Below, piece by piece: positions 8,113 through 15,783 of a DNA stretch of 64,000 nt. Location of the stretch: the NCBI RefSeq assembly GCF_004001325.1, contig NZ_AP018722.1:2232001-2296000 (forward strand), in the 5' to 3' direction. Position 1 is the stretch's first letter. Every line of letters starts with the position of its first letter. Origin of the DNA: Thiomicrorhabdus aquaedulcis. GTDB taxonomy: Bacteria > Pseudomonadota > Gammaproteobacteria > Thiomicrospirales > Thiomicrospiraceae. Both the position numbers and the translations under genes were made by a program. Below the pieces are notes generated by a model. The model was given only the letters and a program-made list of their open reading frames with translations. It ran no database searches and was not told the origin of the DNA.

Positions 8113-8832
8113 ATGTCGTCTAACATGTCGTCTAACGATTTAAACACCCAGGATTCCTCTGCAACAGAGGCCAATAGCGCCGCGCAAAACGCCAAACAAT
8201 TATTTGACTTGCGCCGCGCTTACTTAAAAGGCGGTCTTGACGAAACCAACAGTAACGACTGCCCCATAAAGCAATTTTCACAGTGGTTTGAGCAAGCCCA
8301 AGCCGCCAACCTTATTGAACCTAACGCGATGGTATTGGCCACGGTAGACAAGCAAGGTTCGCCCAACACGCGTACTGTTTTACTTAAGTATTTTGATGAG
8401 CATGGCTTGGTTTTTTTTACCAATTACGCCAGTCAAAAAGCCGCCGAAATGACAGCACAGCCCCAAGTTGCCTTGCAGTTTTTATGGCTAGACTTAGAGC
8501 GTCAAGTCAAAATTCGTGGTACAGCGACCAAAATTCCGCTAACCGAATCGATGCGCTACTTTATGTCGCGCCCTAAAGGCAGTCAAATTGGTGCATGGGT
8601 TAGTCACCAAAGCCAAATTATTAGCTCAAAAAGTCTGTTGCTAAGCCAATATGAAAAACTAAAACAAAAATTTTCGCAAGGCGATATTCCGTTTCCAGAG
8701 TTTTGGGGTGGCTACCGAGTGGAGCCCAGTGCGTTTGAATTTTGGCAAGGCGGCGAACACCGTCTGCACGACCGAATTGAATACCTAAAGGATACCCAAG
8801 GCAATTGGCAAAAACAGCGCCGCTCGCCGTAA
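8113..8832 (+). CDS. pdxH: Pyridoxine/pyridoxamine 5'-phosphate oxidase
   Basis: FMN-dependent oxidase making pyridoxal 5'-phosphate. Visible family blocks are RTVLLKYFDEHGLVFFTNY, the substrate-binding stretch SRPKGSQIGAWVSHQS, FWGGYRVEP, and the C-terminal HDRIEY...WQKQRRSP (family consensus RLSP). The ATG at 8113 is preferred: it has AAGG 8 nt upstream, and the frame upstream of it (from 8059) has no family similarity. Starting there the protein is 239 residues, slightly longer than E. coli PdxH because of a low-complexity N-terminus. Confidence 0.9.
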   Translation: MSSNMSSNDLNTQDSSATEANSAAQNAKQLFDLRRAYLKGGLDETNSNDCPIKQFSQWFEQAQAANLIEPNAMVLATVDKQGSPNTRTVLLKYFDEHGLVFFTNYASQKAAEMTAQPQVALQFLWLDLERQVKIRGTATKIPLTESMRYFMSRPKGSQIGAWVSHQSQIISSKSLLLSQYEKLKQKFSQGDIPFPEFWGGYRVEPSAFEFWQGGEHRLHDRIEYLKDTQGNWQKQRRSP

Positions 8833-8930
8833 TGCAATGTTAACTTTTATTGGATTCTTTGCGCAAATAAGGTGTAAAGGTCTGTTATTAAAATCCCCTT
8901 TAAACAAGGCCACAGGCAAGGTGAATAACC

Positions 8931-9824
8931 ATGAGCGCTAACACCGTGAATCATCCCGTTACAAAAATCGTTATTTTAGGCGGCACTGGCTTTGTGGGCG
9001 GGTATTTAAAACACTTTTTTGCCCAACAACCCAACACCCAGGTAATTACATTTGGCCGTGAAGCCTTTGACTGCGACGTTAATTTAAGTCAAAACATTAA
9101 TGGCTGCGATTTACTTATTATGCTGGCGGGTGCCAACATTGGCCAACGCTGGAATGCGGCTTACAAACAACTGTTGTGGGACAGTCGAATTAACACCAAC
9201 CAACAGTTGGCGCACGCCATCAGTCTGTGCGATCAGCCGCCCAAGCGCGTGTTTTCCGCCTCGGCCATTGGCATTTACCCTCCCAACACCTGCGCAACAC
9301 CGGTCGACGAAACCTGTACCGCCATTGGCAATAATGAGTTAGGCCGACTTGGCCAGGCCTGGGAAGAGGTCAGCCTGCGCTTAAGCGTACCGCCGGTTAT
9401 TTTTAGGTTTGGTGTGGTTTTAGGTAAAAACGGTGGCGCATTGGCCAAAATGTTGCCACCCTTTAAGCTAGGACTGGGCGGTCCAGTGGCAGGAGGACAA
9501 CAATGTTTTTCATGGGTACACATTCACGACTTAGCCCGCGCCATGCACTTTGTGATGCAGCGCCCAGAGCTAAACGGCGTATTTAACCTTACCTCGCCAA
9601 ACCCAGTCAGCAACGCGCAATTTGGTGCCAGCTTAGCCAAAAGTGTGCATCGACCTTTTTGGTTGCCGTTGCCCGAATTTCAACTCAAACTGATGTTTGG
9701 CGAAGGTGCCATGGTGCTTACTCACTCTTCGGCGGTAGTACCCACAAGATTACTTAACGCTGGATTTACCTTTGAATACCCCAACATTCAAAATGCGTTG
9801 AATCACATTGTGCAGCAGCGTTAG
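8931..9824 (+). CDS. TIGR01777 family NAD(P)-dependent epimerase
   Basis: An SDR-type epimerase (YfcH / SDR39U1 group, 297 residues). It starts with the nucleotide-binding motif ILGGTGFVGGYL and contains LIMLAGANIGQRWN, SASAIGIYP, FRFGVVLGKNGGALAKMLPP and the closing segment typical of TIGR01777. The family reaction is not established. A downstream DUF2237 gene lies 73 bp away in the same orientation. One CCAGGCCTGG copy sits at 9353-9362. Confidence 0.85.
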   Translation: MSANTVNHPVTKIVILGGTGFVGGYLKHFFAQQPNTQVITFGREAFDCDVNLSQNINGCDLLIMLAGANIGQRWNAAYKQLLWDSRINTNQQLAHAISLCDQPPKRVFSASAIGIYPPNTCATPVDETCTAIGNNELGRLGQAWEEVSLRLSVPPVIFRFGVVLGKNGGALAKMLPPFKLGLGGPVAGGQQCFSWVHIHDLARAMHFVMQRPELNGVFNLTSPNPVSNAQFGASLAKSVHRPFWLPLPEFQLKLMFGEGAMVLTHSSAVVPTRLLNAGFTFEYPNIQNALNHIVQQR

Positions 9825-9897
9825 TGTGTTTAAGGGCGGTGCCAAGCTCAATACAAAAAACGGTCAAGACTACAAAAAATAATTTAAAGGAAACCAC

Positions 9898-10290
9898 ATG
9901 CCTAACACCGTCAATACAGCCAACACGCTCAAGCTAAACTTACTGCAAACGCCGCTCGAAGACTGTTCGCACGTTCCCTTAACGGGCTATTATCGAGATG
10001 GTCTATGTCGCACCGATGCATTAGATCGAGGTCGCCATGTAGTCTGTGCACAAATGAGTAATGAATTTTTGCTGTTTTCTAAAGCCCAAGGCAACGACCT
10101 AAGTACGCCCATTGCTGGGCAGTTTCCAGGCCTGGTAGCCGGTGACTTTTGGTGTTTATGCGCCCTGCGTTGGATAGAAGCGTTTGAAGCGGGTATGGCA
10201 CCCAAGATTCGGTTTGCCGGCACCGATTATGCCTTACTCAACTACATAGAGTTAAGCGCCTTAAAGCCATTTGCACTGGACTTGCAATAA
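9898..10290 (+). CDS. DUF2237 family protein
   Basis: A 130-residue cytosolic protein matching DUF2237 almost end to end: GYYRDGLCRTDALDRGRHVV, ETNEFLLFSKAQGNDLSTP-like centre, FPGLVAGDFWCLCALRWIEA and the closing LLNYIELSALK. The family is of unknown function. A ribosome site AAAGGA lies 8 nt upstream of the ATG. CCAGGCCTGG at 10126-10135 is read as Pro-Gly-Leu and is the last copy before a 29-kb region without any. Confidence 0.85.
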   Translation: MPNTVNTANTLKLNLLQTPLEDCSHVPLTGYYRDGLCRTDALDRGRHVVCAQMSNEFLLFSKAQGNDLSTPIAGQFPGLVAGDFWCLCALRWIEAFEAGMAPKIRFAGTDYALLNYIELSALKPFALDLQ

Positions 10291-10332
10291 CCGTTCAATG
10301 ACTTAGATTAACTGGGTTTAATTTAGCTTAGT

Positions 10333-11160
10333 TTAGCTAAACATAATTAACGCATTGCGAACTGAGTTAATCACATTATTGTCAAGCATTAAATCTTCTT
10401 GCGCCTCTGCCATATAACGACGCGATTCATCGGTAATGTAGGCGCCCATTGACACCTCGTTTACCACCACGTTGGCCAACTGAATCATTGAGTTCATGGC
10501 GCGAATCTTGTCATTGCTTATTGCCGACGGCTCTCGATGGTGCAACATAATGACATTGAGCATTTCAACGGGTAATTGCCATTTTTTGCCAATCAAAATA
10601 CCAATATCGTTGTGCGGCGAACCATAAGCCGTGACCTCTAACGCTAAACCACTGTAAGGATTAGCGTGAACCTTATGAAACAATTTTGGATAATTTTCGG
10701 GGTCTTTTGACGCCAACAGCAAGCAACCGGCATTGTGAAACAAACCAACCAAATACGCCTCGTCACGCGACACGCCTTGAATATAATCAGACAATTCGGC
10801 ACAACAAAACGCGATGTCTTTCGCATGATCAATAATATCAACCACTTCTGAACTGCCAAACAAATTTTGCAAAGCAGATGCCAATACCAGGTTTTTTAAA
10901 TTTAAAGACCCTAAAATATCCACCGCCTCTCGAATGGACTTTACTGGCACTTTGAGCTTCATAACCGGTGAATTAACAATGCGCATAACCTCACCCGACA
11001 GCTTGGTATTGCTTTCGATAATGCTCACAATGGTTTGATTATTTGGAAACTTACTGGCTAAAACCGCATCCAATTCCAATACTTCTTTAGGCAAATCGGG
11101 AATTTTTACTCCTTGAATTGCTAGTAAAGCGGCTCTTAACTTTTGTTCCATAAACATCAA
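10333..11160 (-). CDS. HDOD-domain signalling protein
   Basis: A 275-residue protein consisting essentially of one HDOD domain: IPDLPKEVLELDAVLASKFP at the start, then VNSPVMKLKVPVKSIREAV, a GLFHNAGCLLL block, an HNDIGILIGKKWQLP block and HHREP. HDOD domains are non-hydrolytic relatives of HD domains used in signalling and motility control. It is a paralogue of the frameshifted HDOD gene at 36144-37027. It has no fused output domain. Confidence 0.8.
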   Translation of the reverse strand: MMFMEQKLRAALLAIQGVKIPDLPKEVLELDAVLASKFPNNQTIVSIIESNTKLSGEVMRIVNSPVMKLKVPVKSIREAVDILGSLNLKNLVLASALQNLFGSSEVVDIIDHAKDIAFCCAELSDYIQGVSRDEAYLVGLFHNAGCLLLASKDPENYPKLFHKVHANPYSGLALEVTAYGSPHNDIGILIGKKWQLPVEMLNVIMLHHREPSAISNDKIRAMNSMIQLANVVVNEVSMGAYITDESRRYMAEAQEDLMLDNNVINSVRNALIMFS

Positions 11161-11391
11161 CCTTTATAAAATTCAATAATTCTTTTAGAACCCACAAGAC
11201 TACCCAAACAAACAATGCACTTACAAAATGACGTACTTAAGCAACCTTATACCATGTTGCACACTAACAACTTTATCTGTAAAACAGAAAAGCATTATAT
11301 AAAAATCTAAATTTATCACCTATTAGGATGCTTTCGCAAGGTAAATGCAAAGCAAGCCCGCCTTAATCAAAAAAGCTTATTACCTACCAAA

Positions 11392-11546
11392 GTACGACCT
11401 TTGCACGAGTGAATGCACGAATAAAATGGTTAAAATTCACCTAATTTTGTTGAAATATAGCTGAATTTCCGGCTATTCACTGCGTTTTAGGCTTTAATTA
11501 GACAAATTTTACTCATTTTCTTTCGCACCTAACTCGTGCAAATATC
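11392..11546. repeat. Full-length copy of the TTTGCACGAG palindromic repeat
   Basis: An intergenic imperfect palindrome of about 155 bp with ends CCTTTGCACGAGTG and CTAACTCGTGCAAAT and an internal GCTGAATTTCCGGCTATTC fold. It closely resembles the copy at 43012-43174. It occupies part of the 480-bp gap between the HDOD gene and the orf130 copy; I see no gene in the rest of that gap. Confidence 0.65.
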
Positions 11547-11581
11547 TTAACTTAAAACTAATTATTGAATTTATGCACATC

Positions 11582-11611
11582 TTGCACTTAATGTCTTAAC
11601 TTACGTACAAT
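11582..11611 (+). promoter_or_regulatory. Candidate sigma70 promoter of orf130 copy 1
   Basis: TTGCAC (11582-11587) and TACAAT (11606-11611) are separated by 18 bp. The segment CTTAACTTACGTACAAT is conserved upstream of the second copy (about 13593-13609), supporting a functional promoter. Confidence 0.5.
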
Positions 11612-11639
11612 ATAACGTGAAATTAACAGGAGTCAAAGC

Positions 11640-12031
11640 ATGATTAATAAACTCAAGCCACTAACCTACTCAGGCTTAAGCAACGACCAGTGGGAAGGCT
11701 TTACCAGCATTGGTCAAATCATTCGTGATGCACGTATTTTGGTTTGATTAACGATGACGAAAACTGTCAAGGTTGGCGGGTAGACCAGATTGAAGCGTTA
11801 TGGGAAAAGGTAAATGACAAATGGGCAGAATATGGCTGTTTAGCATCTCAACTCCCACTTGAACTGCAAGAAAAACACGAACGGGTTCATGCTAACGCCC
11901 TAGAAAGAGCAAAAGAACTCGGCTGGACACCAGAAAACTGGCTTACCGCAACCGACTTTCAAGGCTGGGTTAAAGAAGAGCATATGGAAGAGTTTTTATC
12001 ACCCGATTGGGAACATGGTAAACACCGATAA
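11640..12031 (+). pseudogene. orf130 copy 1 (frameshifted)
   Basis: The same 130-residue protein as at 13639-14031, starting MINKLKPLTYSGLSNDQWEG, but one T is missing in the codons for ARIFG (about 11735-11740) and the frame closes at TGA. Adding one base restores 131 codons including the stop, exactly the length of copy 2. The remainder is open to 12031. The two copies differ by many synonymous and a few conservative changes, so both have been under protein-level selection until recently. The indel is probably a sequencing error. The function is not recognised. Confidence 0.7.
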
Positions 12032-12061
12032 TTTACGCCCGTTATCAGGGGTAATTTAATC

Positions 12062-12126
12062 TCGCTAAATACGATATGAATCATCAAAACCCAACAACGT
12101 CTTCTTCTATAGGCGCTTCTATTACT
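12062..12126 (-). pseudogene. Degraded mcdB remnant
   Basis: Read on the minus strand, this stretch matches two parts of mcdB (19089-19316) joined by an internal deletion: the IEAP(V/I)E block and the C-terminal KK-LFGFEHSDRVW block, here KKTLLGFDDSYRI followed by TAG where mcdB has its conserved Trp codon. The nucleotide match is diverged but colinear. It shows that the neighbouring block was once a longer carboxysome locus. Confidence 0.55.
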
Positions 12127-12134
12127 TTAATTTA

Positions 12135-12152
12135 TGGAGTGTTGACACTCCA
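12135..12152. repeat. Palindrome TGGAGTGTTGACACTCCA beside the duplication boundary
   Basis: A perfect 18-bp palindrome 16 bp outside the left edge of the duplicated carboxysome block. A similar TGTTGACACTCCA occurs at the end of a decayed IS3-type transposase near 61413-61430, so this may be a leftover insertion-sequence end. Confidence 0.4.
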
Positions 12153-12211
12153 TGTTGACACTTTTAACGATTCGCTAGGGCAACGACATGCTTAAACATA
12201 GCTCATACGCC

Positions 12212-12496
12212 CTATTGAACAAAGGTCTGTTGATAAAATTCACTAATCTTCTCTGCCAAGAACAATTGCTCTGGCAAAAAACTGCCTTCCTCTCCGTCTA
12301 TCGTTATACTGGCAAACGTTGTCGCAAAATTTATGGTTGAGGGTTGCGCTCCTATTTCTTCTATTTGCGCATTGAGATAATCTAAAAAATCTCGAGTTTC
12401 CCTATAGGCAGAAAACTGGAATTTTCGTGTCATTTGACAAGGTTTATTTCGAAAATCCCACTTTTCTGCATACGGGAAATCTGACTGACAAGACAT
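12212..12496 (-). CDS. acRAF-like RubisCO assembly factor, duplicate copy
   Basis: Identical in protein sequence (94 residues) to the gene at 19936-20220; see that entry. It is intact here but separated from the main operon by about 7.7 kb, and only a 10-codon stub of mcdA follows it. Its expression would depend on a promoter within or upstream of the duplicated block. Confidence 0.75.
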   Translation of the reverse strand: MSCQSDFPYAEKWDFRNKPCQMTRKFQFSAYRETRDFLDYLNAQIEEIGAQPSTINFATTFASITIDGEEGSFLPEQLFLAEKISEFYQQTFVQ

Positions 12497-12575
12497 AGCA
12501 ATCCTTTGTGGCTTAAATTAAAAAGGTGTGAAGGCATGGTGCTCCACACCTCCACCATTTGTGATAAACAAATGA

Positions 12576-12913
12576 TTAGCTTTGAGTACGAGTTACGTCC
12601 GCATCCAAACCTGTTGTACCTGTTGTACCATTAGGAAGTACTTTTCAACTTCATTATGCACACGCGCGATAATGTGGGCAGCAACTAAGCCATCTCCAAC
12701 ACGTTCACACGCATCAGCGCCTGCACGTACTGCTGCGTTTACCGCTCCAGTTTCGCCACGTACTAATACAGTTACATAGCCGCCACCTACAAACTGACGA
12801 CCTATTAAACGGACTTCGGCCGCTTTTGTCATAGCATCAGCTGCTTCAATCGCTGGTACTAATCCACGTGTTTCAATCATACCTAGTGCAACACCACCAT
12901 ATACATTTGACAT
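12576..12913 (-). pseudogene. csoS1B: csoS1B duplicate with one-base deletion
   Basis: Identical to the shell protein gene at 20300-20638 except that the T-run at about 12647-12650 is one base shorter. The reading frame therefore changes after EVEK and ends at 12593 instead of 12576. Because the partner copy is intact and otherwise identical, this is most simply a base-calling error. If real, the BMC core (about 85 residues) is still complete and only the C-terminal tail is altered. Confidence 0.75.
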
Positions 12914-12946
12914 TACAAACTCCTAAAAATGGTAAAACGACAGAGC

Positions 12947-13240
12947 TTAAGCTGCGTCTGTTGGTAGTACTTTTTCTACTTCGTTGTGGATACGCGCAAT
13001 AATGTGCGCTGCAACTAGGCCGTCACCAACACGTTCACACGCATCAGCGCCTGCACGTACTGCTGCGTTTACCGCTCCAGTTTCGCCACGTACTAATACA
13101 GTTACATAACCGCCGCCAACAAATTGACGTCCAATTAAGCGTACTTCTGCCGCTTTTGTCATTGCATCTGCTGCTTCAATTGCGGGTACTAATCCACGCG
13201 TTTCGATCATACCTAAAGCTACACCCATACGGTCACTCAT
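12947..13240 (-). CDS. csoS1A: CsoS1-type carboxysome shell hexamer, duplicate copy
   Basis: A 97-residue BMC-domain shell protein identical to the product of 20672-20965. The start MSDRMGVALGM follows AGGGGAC. It keeps the full BMC fold and pore loop (RQFVGGGYV). As an intact second copy outside the main operon it could raise shell-protein dosage, or be a relic without a promoter. Confidence 0.8.
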   Translation of the reverse strand: MSDRMGVALGMIETRGLVPAIEAADAMTKAAEVRLIGRQFVGGGYVTVLVRGETGAVNAAVRAGADACERVGDGLVAAHIIARIHNEVEKVLPTDAA

Positions 13241-13336
13241 AACAGTCCCCTTAAATTCAACAATTAAAATAAAAATTAAATTACATAGCATTGTCGTTTA
13301 TTAATCACAATGCTCACTTAATGATCTCTTTAAAAA

Positions 13337-13438
13337 TCATTCATACCAGTCGTCGATAATGCCACAGATTGTTAAATCCGTAATCATTTTCATGTCTTTC
13401 ATGGCAATTCTTGCGGCACTTCCTGAGGCTGTAAACAC
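13337..13438 (-). pseudogene. 3' fragment of csoS4B
   Basis: The last 33 or so codons of csoS4B (ending DLTICGIIDDWYE), cut off at 13438 where similarity to the main copy stops. No start codon or ribosome site is retained. Confidence 0.85.
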
Positions 13439-13461
13439 GCCGTAAATTTCCTTTAATCATA

Positions 13462-13490
13462 AACCAAATTGTGTACAACTCAATTTGGTT
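13462..13490. other. Hairpin AACCAAATTG/CAATTTGGTT
   Basis: A perfect 10-bp inverted repeat with a 9-nt loop, just outside the right edge of the duplicated block. It has no U-tract, so it is not a standard terminator; its role is unknown. Confidence 0.4.
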
Positions 13491-13638
13491 CAGACATTAG
13501 TAAAAAAGGTTTAAATAGACCATACATTATGAATCGATTATAACGGTAAATTTCTTTTTGAAGACTATTTTGACTACATCCTACACTTAACGCCTTAACT
13601 TACGTACAATGAAATGTTAAATAAATAGGAATCAAACC

Positions 13639-14031
13639 ATGATTAATAAACTCAAGCCACTTACCTACTCAGGCTTAAGCAACGACCAGTGGGAAGGCTT
13701 TACCAGCATTGGACAAATCATTCGTGATGCGCGTATTTTTGGCGTCATTAACGATGACGAAAACTGCCAAGGATGGCGCGTCGATCAAATTGAAGCCTTA
13801 TGGGAAAAAATAAACAATAAATGGGGAGAGTATGGTTGTTTGGCGTCTCAATTGCCACCTGAACTGCAAGAAAAACACGAGCGTGTTCATGCAAACGCTT
13901 TAGAAAGAGCAAAAGAACTTGGCTGGACACCCGAAAACTGGCTAACCGCAACTGATTTTCAAGGCTGGGTTAAAGAAGAACATATGGAAGAATTTTTATC
14001 ACCCGAATGGGAAAACAGCAAACACCGATAA
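13639..14031 (+). CDS. orf130, conserved protein of unknown function (copy 2)
   Basis: A 130-residue acidic soluble protein with no signal peptide or membrane segment. It contains GWRVDQIEALWEKI, a helical EKHERVHANALERAKELGW segment, and an aromatic C-terminus (DFQGWVKEEHMEEFLSPEW). I do not recognise the family. It reads toward the end of the carboxysome operon (convergent with the FKBP/iota-CA gene), with its own TACAAT promoter box. A frameshifted paralogue lies 2 kb upstream, at the far side of the duplicated csoS1 block. Its retention in two diverged copies beside carboxysome genes hints at a related role, but that is inference. Confidence 0.7.
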   Translation: MINKLKPLTYSGLSNDQWEGFTSIGQIIRDARIFGVINDDENCQGWRVDQIEALWEKINNKWGEYGCLASQLPPELQEKHERVHANALERAKELGWTPENWLTATDFQGWVKEEHMEEFLSPEWENSKHR

Positions 14032-14062
14032 TGCTCTGCTTGCATTACATGTTTTAAAAATT

Positions 14063-14085
14063 AAATGCCTGCCGGCATTATTGAT
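14063..14085. terminator. Weak hairpin between convergent orf130 and the carboxysome operon
   Basis: AAATGCCTGCCGGCATTATT forms a short ATGCC/GGCAT stem. On the minus strand it is followed by TTAATTTTT, so it could end the carboxysome transcript. The stem is short and the call is tentative. Confidence 0.35.
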
Positions 14086-14200
14086 TTACTACTAAATTTT
14101 TTATATGAACTCTTTAAATCAGGAAAAGCTATAACTTTAAAACGTCTTAGCTCTTCCATCATCACAATGCAGTCCATATTCACAAGCACCGCATTAGATA

Positions 14201-14923
14201 TTAGTGCGCACGACTCATATCTTCAGGCATCATAGATGAATGATGATGTGAAATGACCCAGTGCCCATTTTCTAAAACATAAATAAAACTGTATCGAGCC
14301 TGTACGTGCTGACCTCCTTCAAGAGTGAACGTATATAACCCTGTATCTTGAACCATGTTGCACCCCATGTGAATATGGCGCTCATCAATTCTACCTACTG
14401 GATTTTTCATCAAGAAATGTTCAAAGTAATCTTCAATGGCACCATGGTTAGTACGTGGGACATTGGAAACTGTTGGCAGCAATACGGCCGACTTACTATA
14501 ATTATCAGTTACTTTACGCGCATCTTTAGTCTGCAAAGAGGCATTCCATCGATCAAACAAATCAGCTACTTCTTGCTCTGTAATTAAAGTGCATTGCATT
14601 TGCGAGTCCATAGCAACATTCTGACAATCAAGCAGTTCAATATGTAAAATAACAGTTTGATTAGGCAACAACCCTTTCATACCAGTAAGATTAGGGTACA
14701 AATAGCGCGGTGAAACCTGCGCATGACGCTTACCGCCAACTTGCATACCATTGCTTAACAACTCTAAAGCTGGCATGGTTTGACCCTGTCCTAAAACAAA
14801 ACTTTCAACGTAACAATCTGTAATTTTACGCCCACTTAAATTATGTGCATGAACACGAACCGTTACAACTTTGCCTTCTGCTGCCTGAGCACCAGAACCC
14901 GAAACAACCTCTTCAAATTTCAT
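14201..14923 (-). CDS. FKBP domain fused to iota-class carbonic anhydrase-like domain
   Basis: A 240-residue cytosolic fusion protein. Residues 6-100 match an FKBP-type prolyl isomerase: GSGAQAAEGKVVTVRVHAHN, FVLGQGQTMP, GMQVGGKRHAQVSPRYLYPN and the closing ILHIELLDC. Residues 115-236 match the SgcJ/EcaC or CaMKII-association-like fold (COG4875/COG4337) that includes the iota carbonic anhydrases. Visible hallmarks are LLPTVSN (148-154), DYFEHFL, GLYTF (195-199), RYSFIY and the terminal HHHSSMMPE (226-234), which is diagnostic of iota-CA. There is no signal peptide. The gene is last in a continuous minus-strand carboxysome operon, 40 bp after a protease gene. As csoSCA is absent, this is the best candidate for the carboxysomal carbonic anhydrase. 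Activity and encapsulation are inferred. Confidence 0.8.
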   Translation of the reverse strand: MKFEEVVSGSGAQAAEGKVVTVRVHAHNLSGRKITDCYVESFVLGQGQTMPALELLSNGMQVGGKRHAQVSPRYLYPNLTGMKGLLPNQTVILHIELLDCQNVAMDSQMQCTLITEQEVADLFDRWNASLQTKDARKVTDNYSKSAVLLPTVSNVPRTNHGAIEDYFEHFLMKNPVGRIDERHIHMGCNMVQDTGLYTFTLEGGQHVQARYSFIYVLENGHWVISHHHSSMMPEDMSRAH

Positions 14924-14963
14924 AATAGTGTCTTTTCCTTAACACAAATTATTGCAAAACTAG

Positions 14964-15773
14964 CTAAATACCCAGCTTCATTGTTGCGAAATAACGTATG
15001 GTTTCACGCACGACATCGGCTTTAATCACTAAGCCTAAATCAATCATTTCATTACATGATCCTTGCACAGCACAAGAACCGCCAACAGCTGCCTTGTCAT
15101 CTTCACGAAAAAACACTGCAGAAACCACACCCAAAAAATAAAACTTACGTGATTCTGGCGATAAATGGCTCTCTGGATTGTACAAGAATACTGGGCTACC
15201 ACTAGAGCCTGGATAGACAGAGGCGTCAATCAGAAACTCTCGCTTCCCTTCAAAATCTAATAACAAAGAGGTAGCCGTAGTGCCTCTACGCATAATGGGC
15301 ATTAAATTTACATTATCCCAAACCCCGTTTGGGTAACCTACAAAAAGAACACTTTCAAGGGCATCGAACGCATCTAACTGTTCAATACTAGGAATTAAAT
15401 CTATGTCTATAGCATGAAAATAGATATTTTCATTTAATGCCTGAACACTCTTGCCCAACAGGGCAAGTGGCATAATCGCCAAATCAATTTCAGGATCTGG
15501 GTGATAAAACCATTGATTTGCAAAATCTGCAATAGACACATCTAATCTTTTGCCTATCACGGGCGCACCTTCATGCGCCGCTGTAAATGATAACGTTCCC
15601 ACTTTAGCTAATTCAACAACATGACGATTGGTCACTAGAAAAGGGTAAGGATTATCACTTAAAAAGCAATTAAAGAAAAAACCTGTACCCGCACCTTCAC
15701 TACCATTCTCAAGCAATGTATCTATACGTACAGTGTTAAATAACAACTTTTTAGACAAACTATTTAATTGCAT
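14964..15773 (-). CDS. Trypsin-like serine protease in the carboxysome operon
   Basis: A 269-residue S1/trypsin-like peptidase domain without signal peptide, hence presumably cytosolic. The catalytic triad is visible: His51 in TNRHVV, Asp97 in EIDLAIMP and Ser191 in PGSSGSPVF. No PDZ domain is present, unlike DegP/HtrA. It begins 10 bp after the cbbO stop and is followed after 40 bp by the FKBP/iota-CA gene, so it is almost certainly co-transcribed with them. Possible substrates include CsoS2, the adjacent fusion protein or damaged RubisCO; nothing in the sequence decides. I know of no standard cso component of this type. Confidence 0.8.
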   Translation of the reverse strand: MQLNSLSKKLLFNTVRIDTLLENGSEGAGTGFFFNCFLSDNPYPFLVTNRHVVELAKVGTLSFTAAHEGAPVIGKRLDVSIADFANQWFYHPDPEIDLAIMPLALLGKSVQALNENIYFHAIDIDLIPSIEQLDAFDALESVLFVGYPNGVWDNVNLMPIMRRGTTATSLLLDFEGKREFLIDASVYPGSSGSPVFLYNPESHLSPESRKFYFLGVVSAVFFREDDKAAVGGSCAVQGSCNEMIDLGLVIKADVVRETIRYFATMKLGI

Positions 15774-15783
15774 AACGCTCGCA

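Larger units (their letters stand above)
12168..13438. repeat. 1.27-kb direct duplicate of the csoS1-acRAF segment (partner 19892-21163)
   Basis: By eye this block matches 19892-21163 throughout, in the same orientation, apart from one missing T in a T-run (about 12650) and single substitutions 9-12 bp from each edge (12176 and 13427). It holds the first 10 codons of mcdA (12168-12199), a complete acRAF, two csoS1 genes and the 3' end of csoS4B. The flanking mcdB remnant is strongly diverged, so the near-perfect identity inside suggests recent duplication or gene conversion. Confidence 0.9.
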
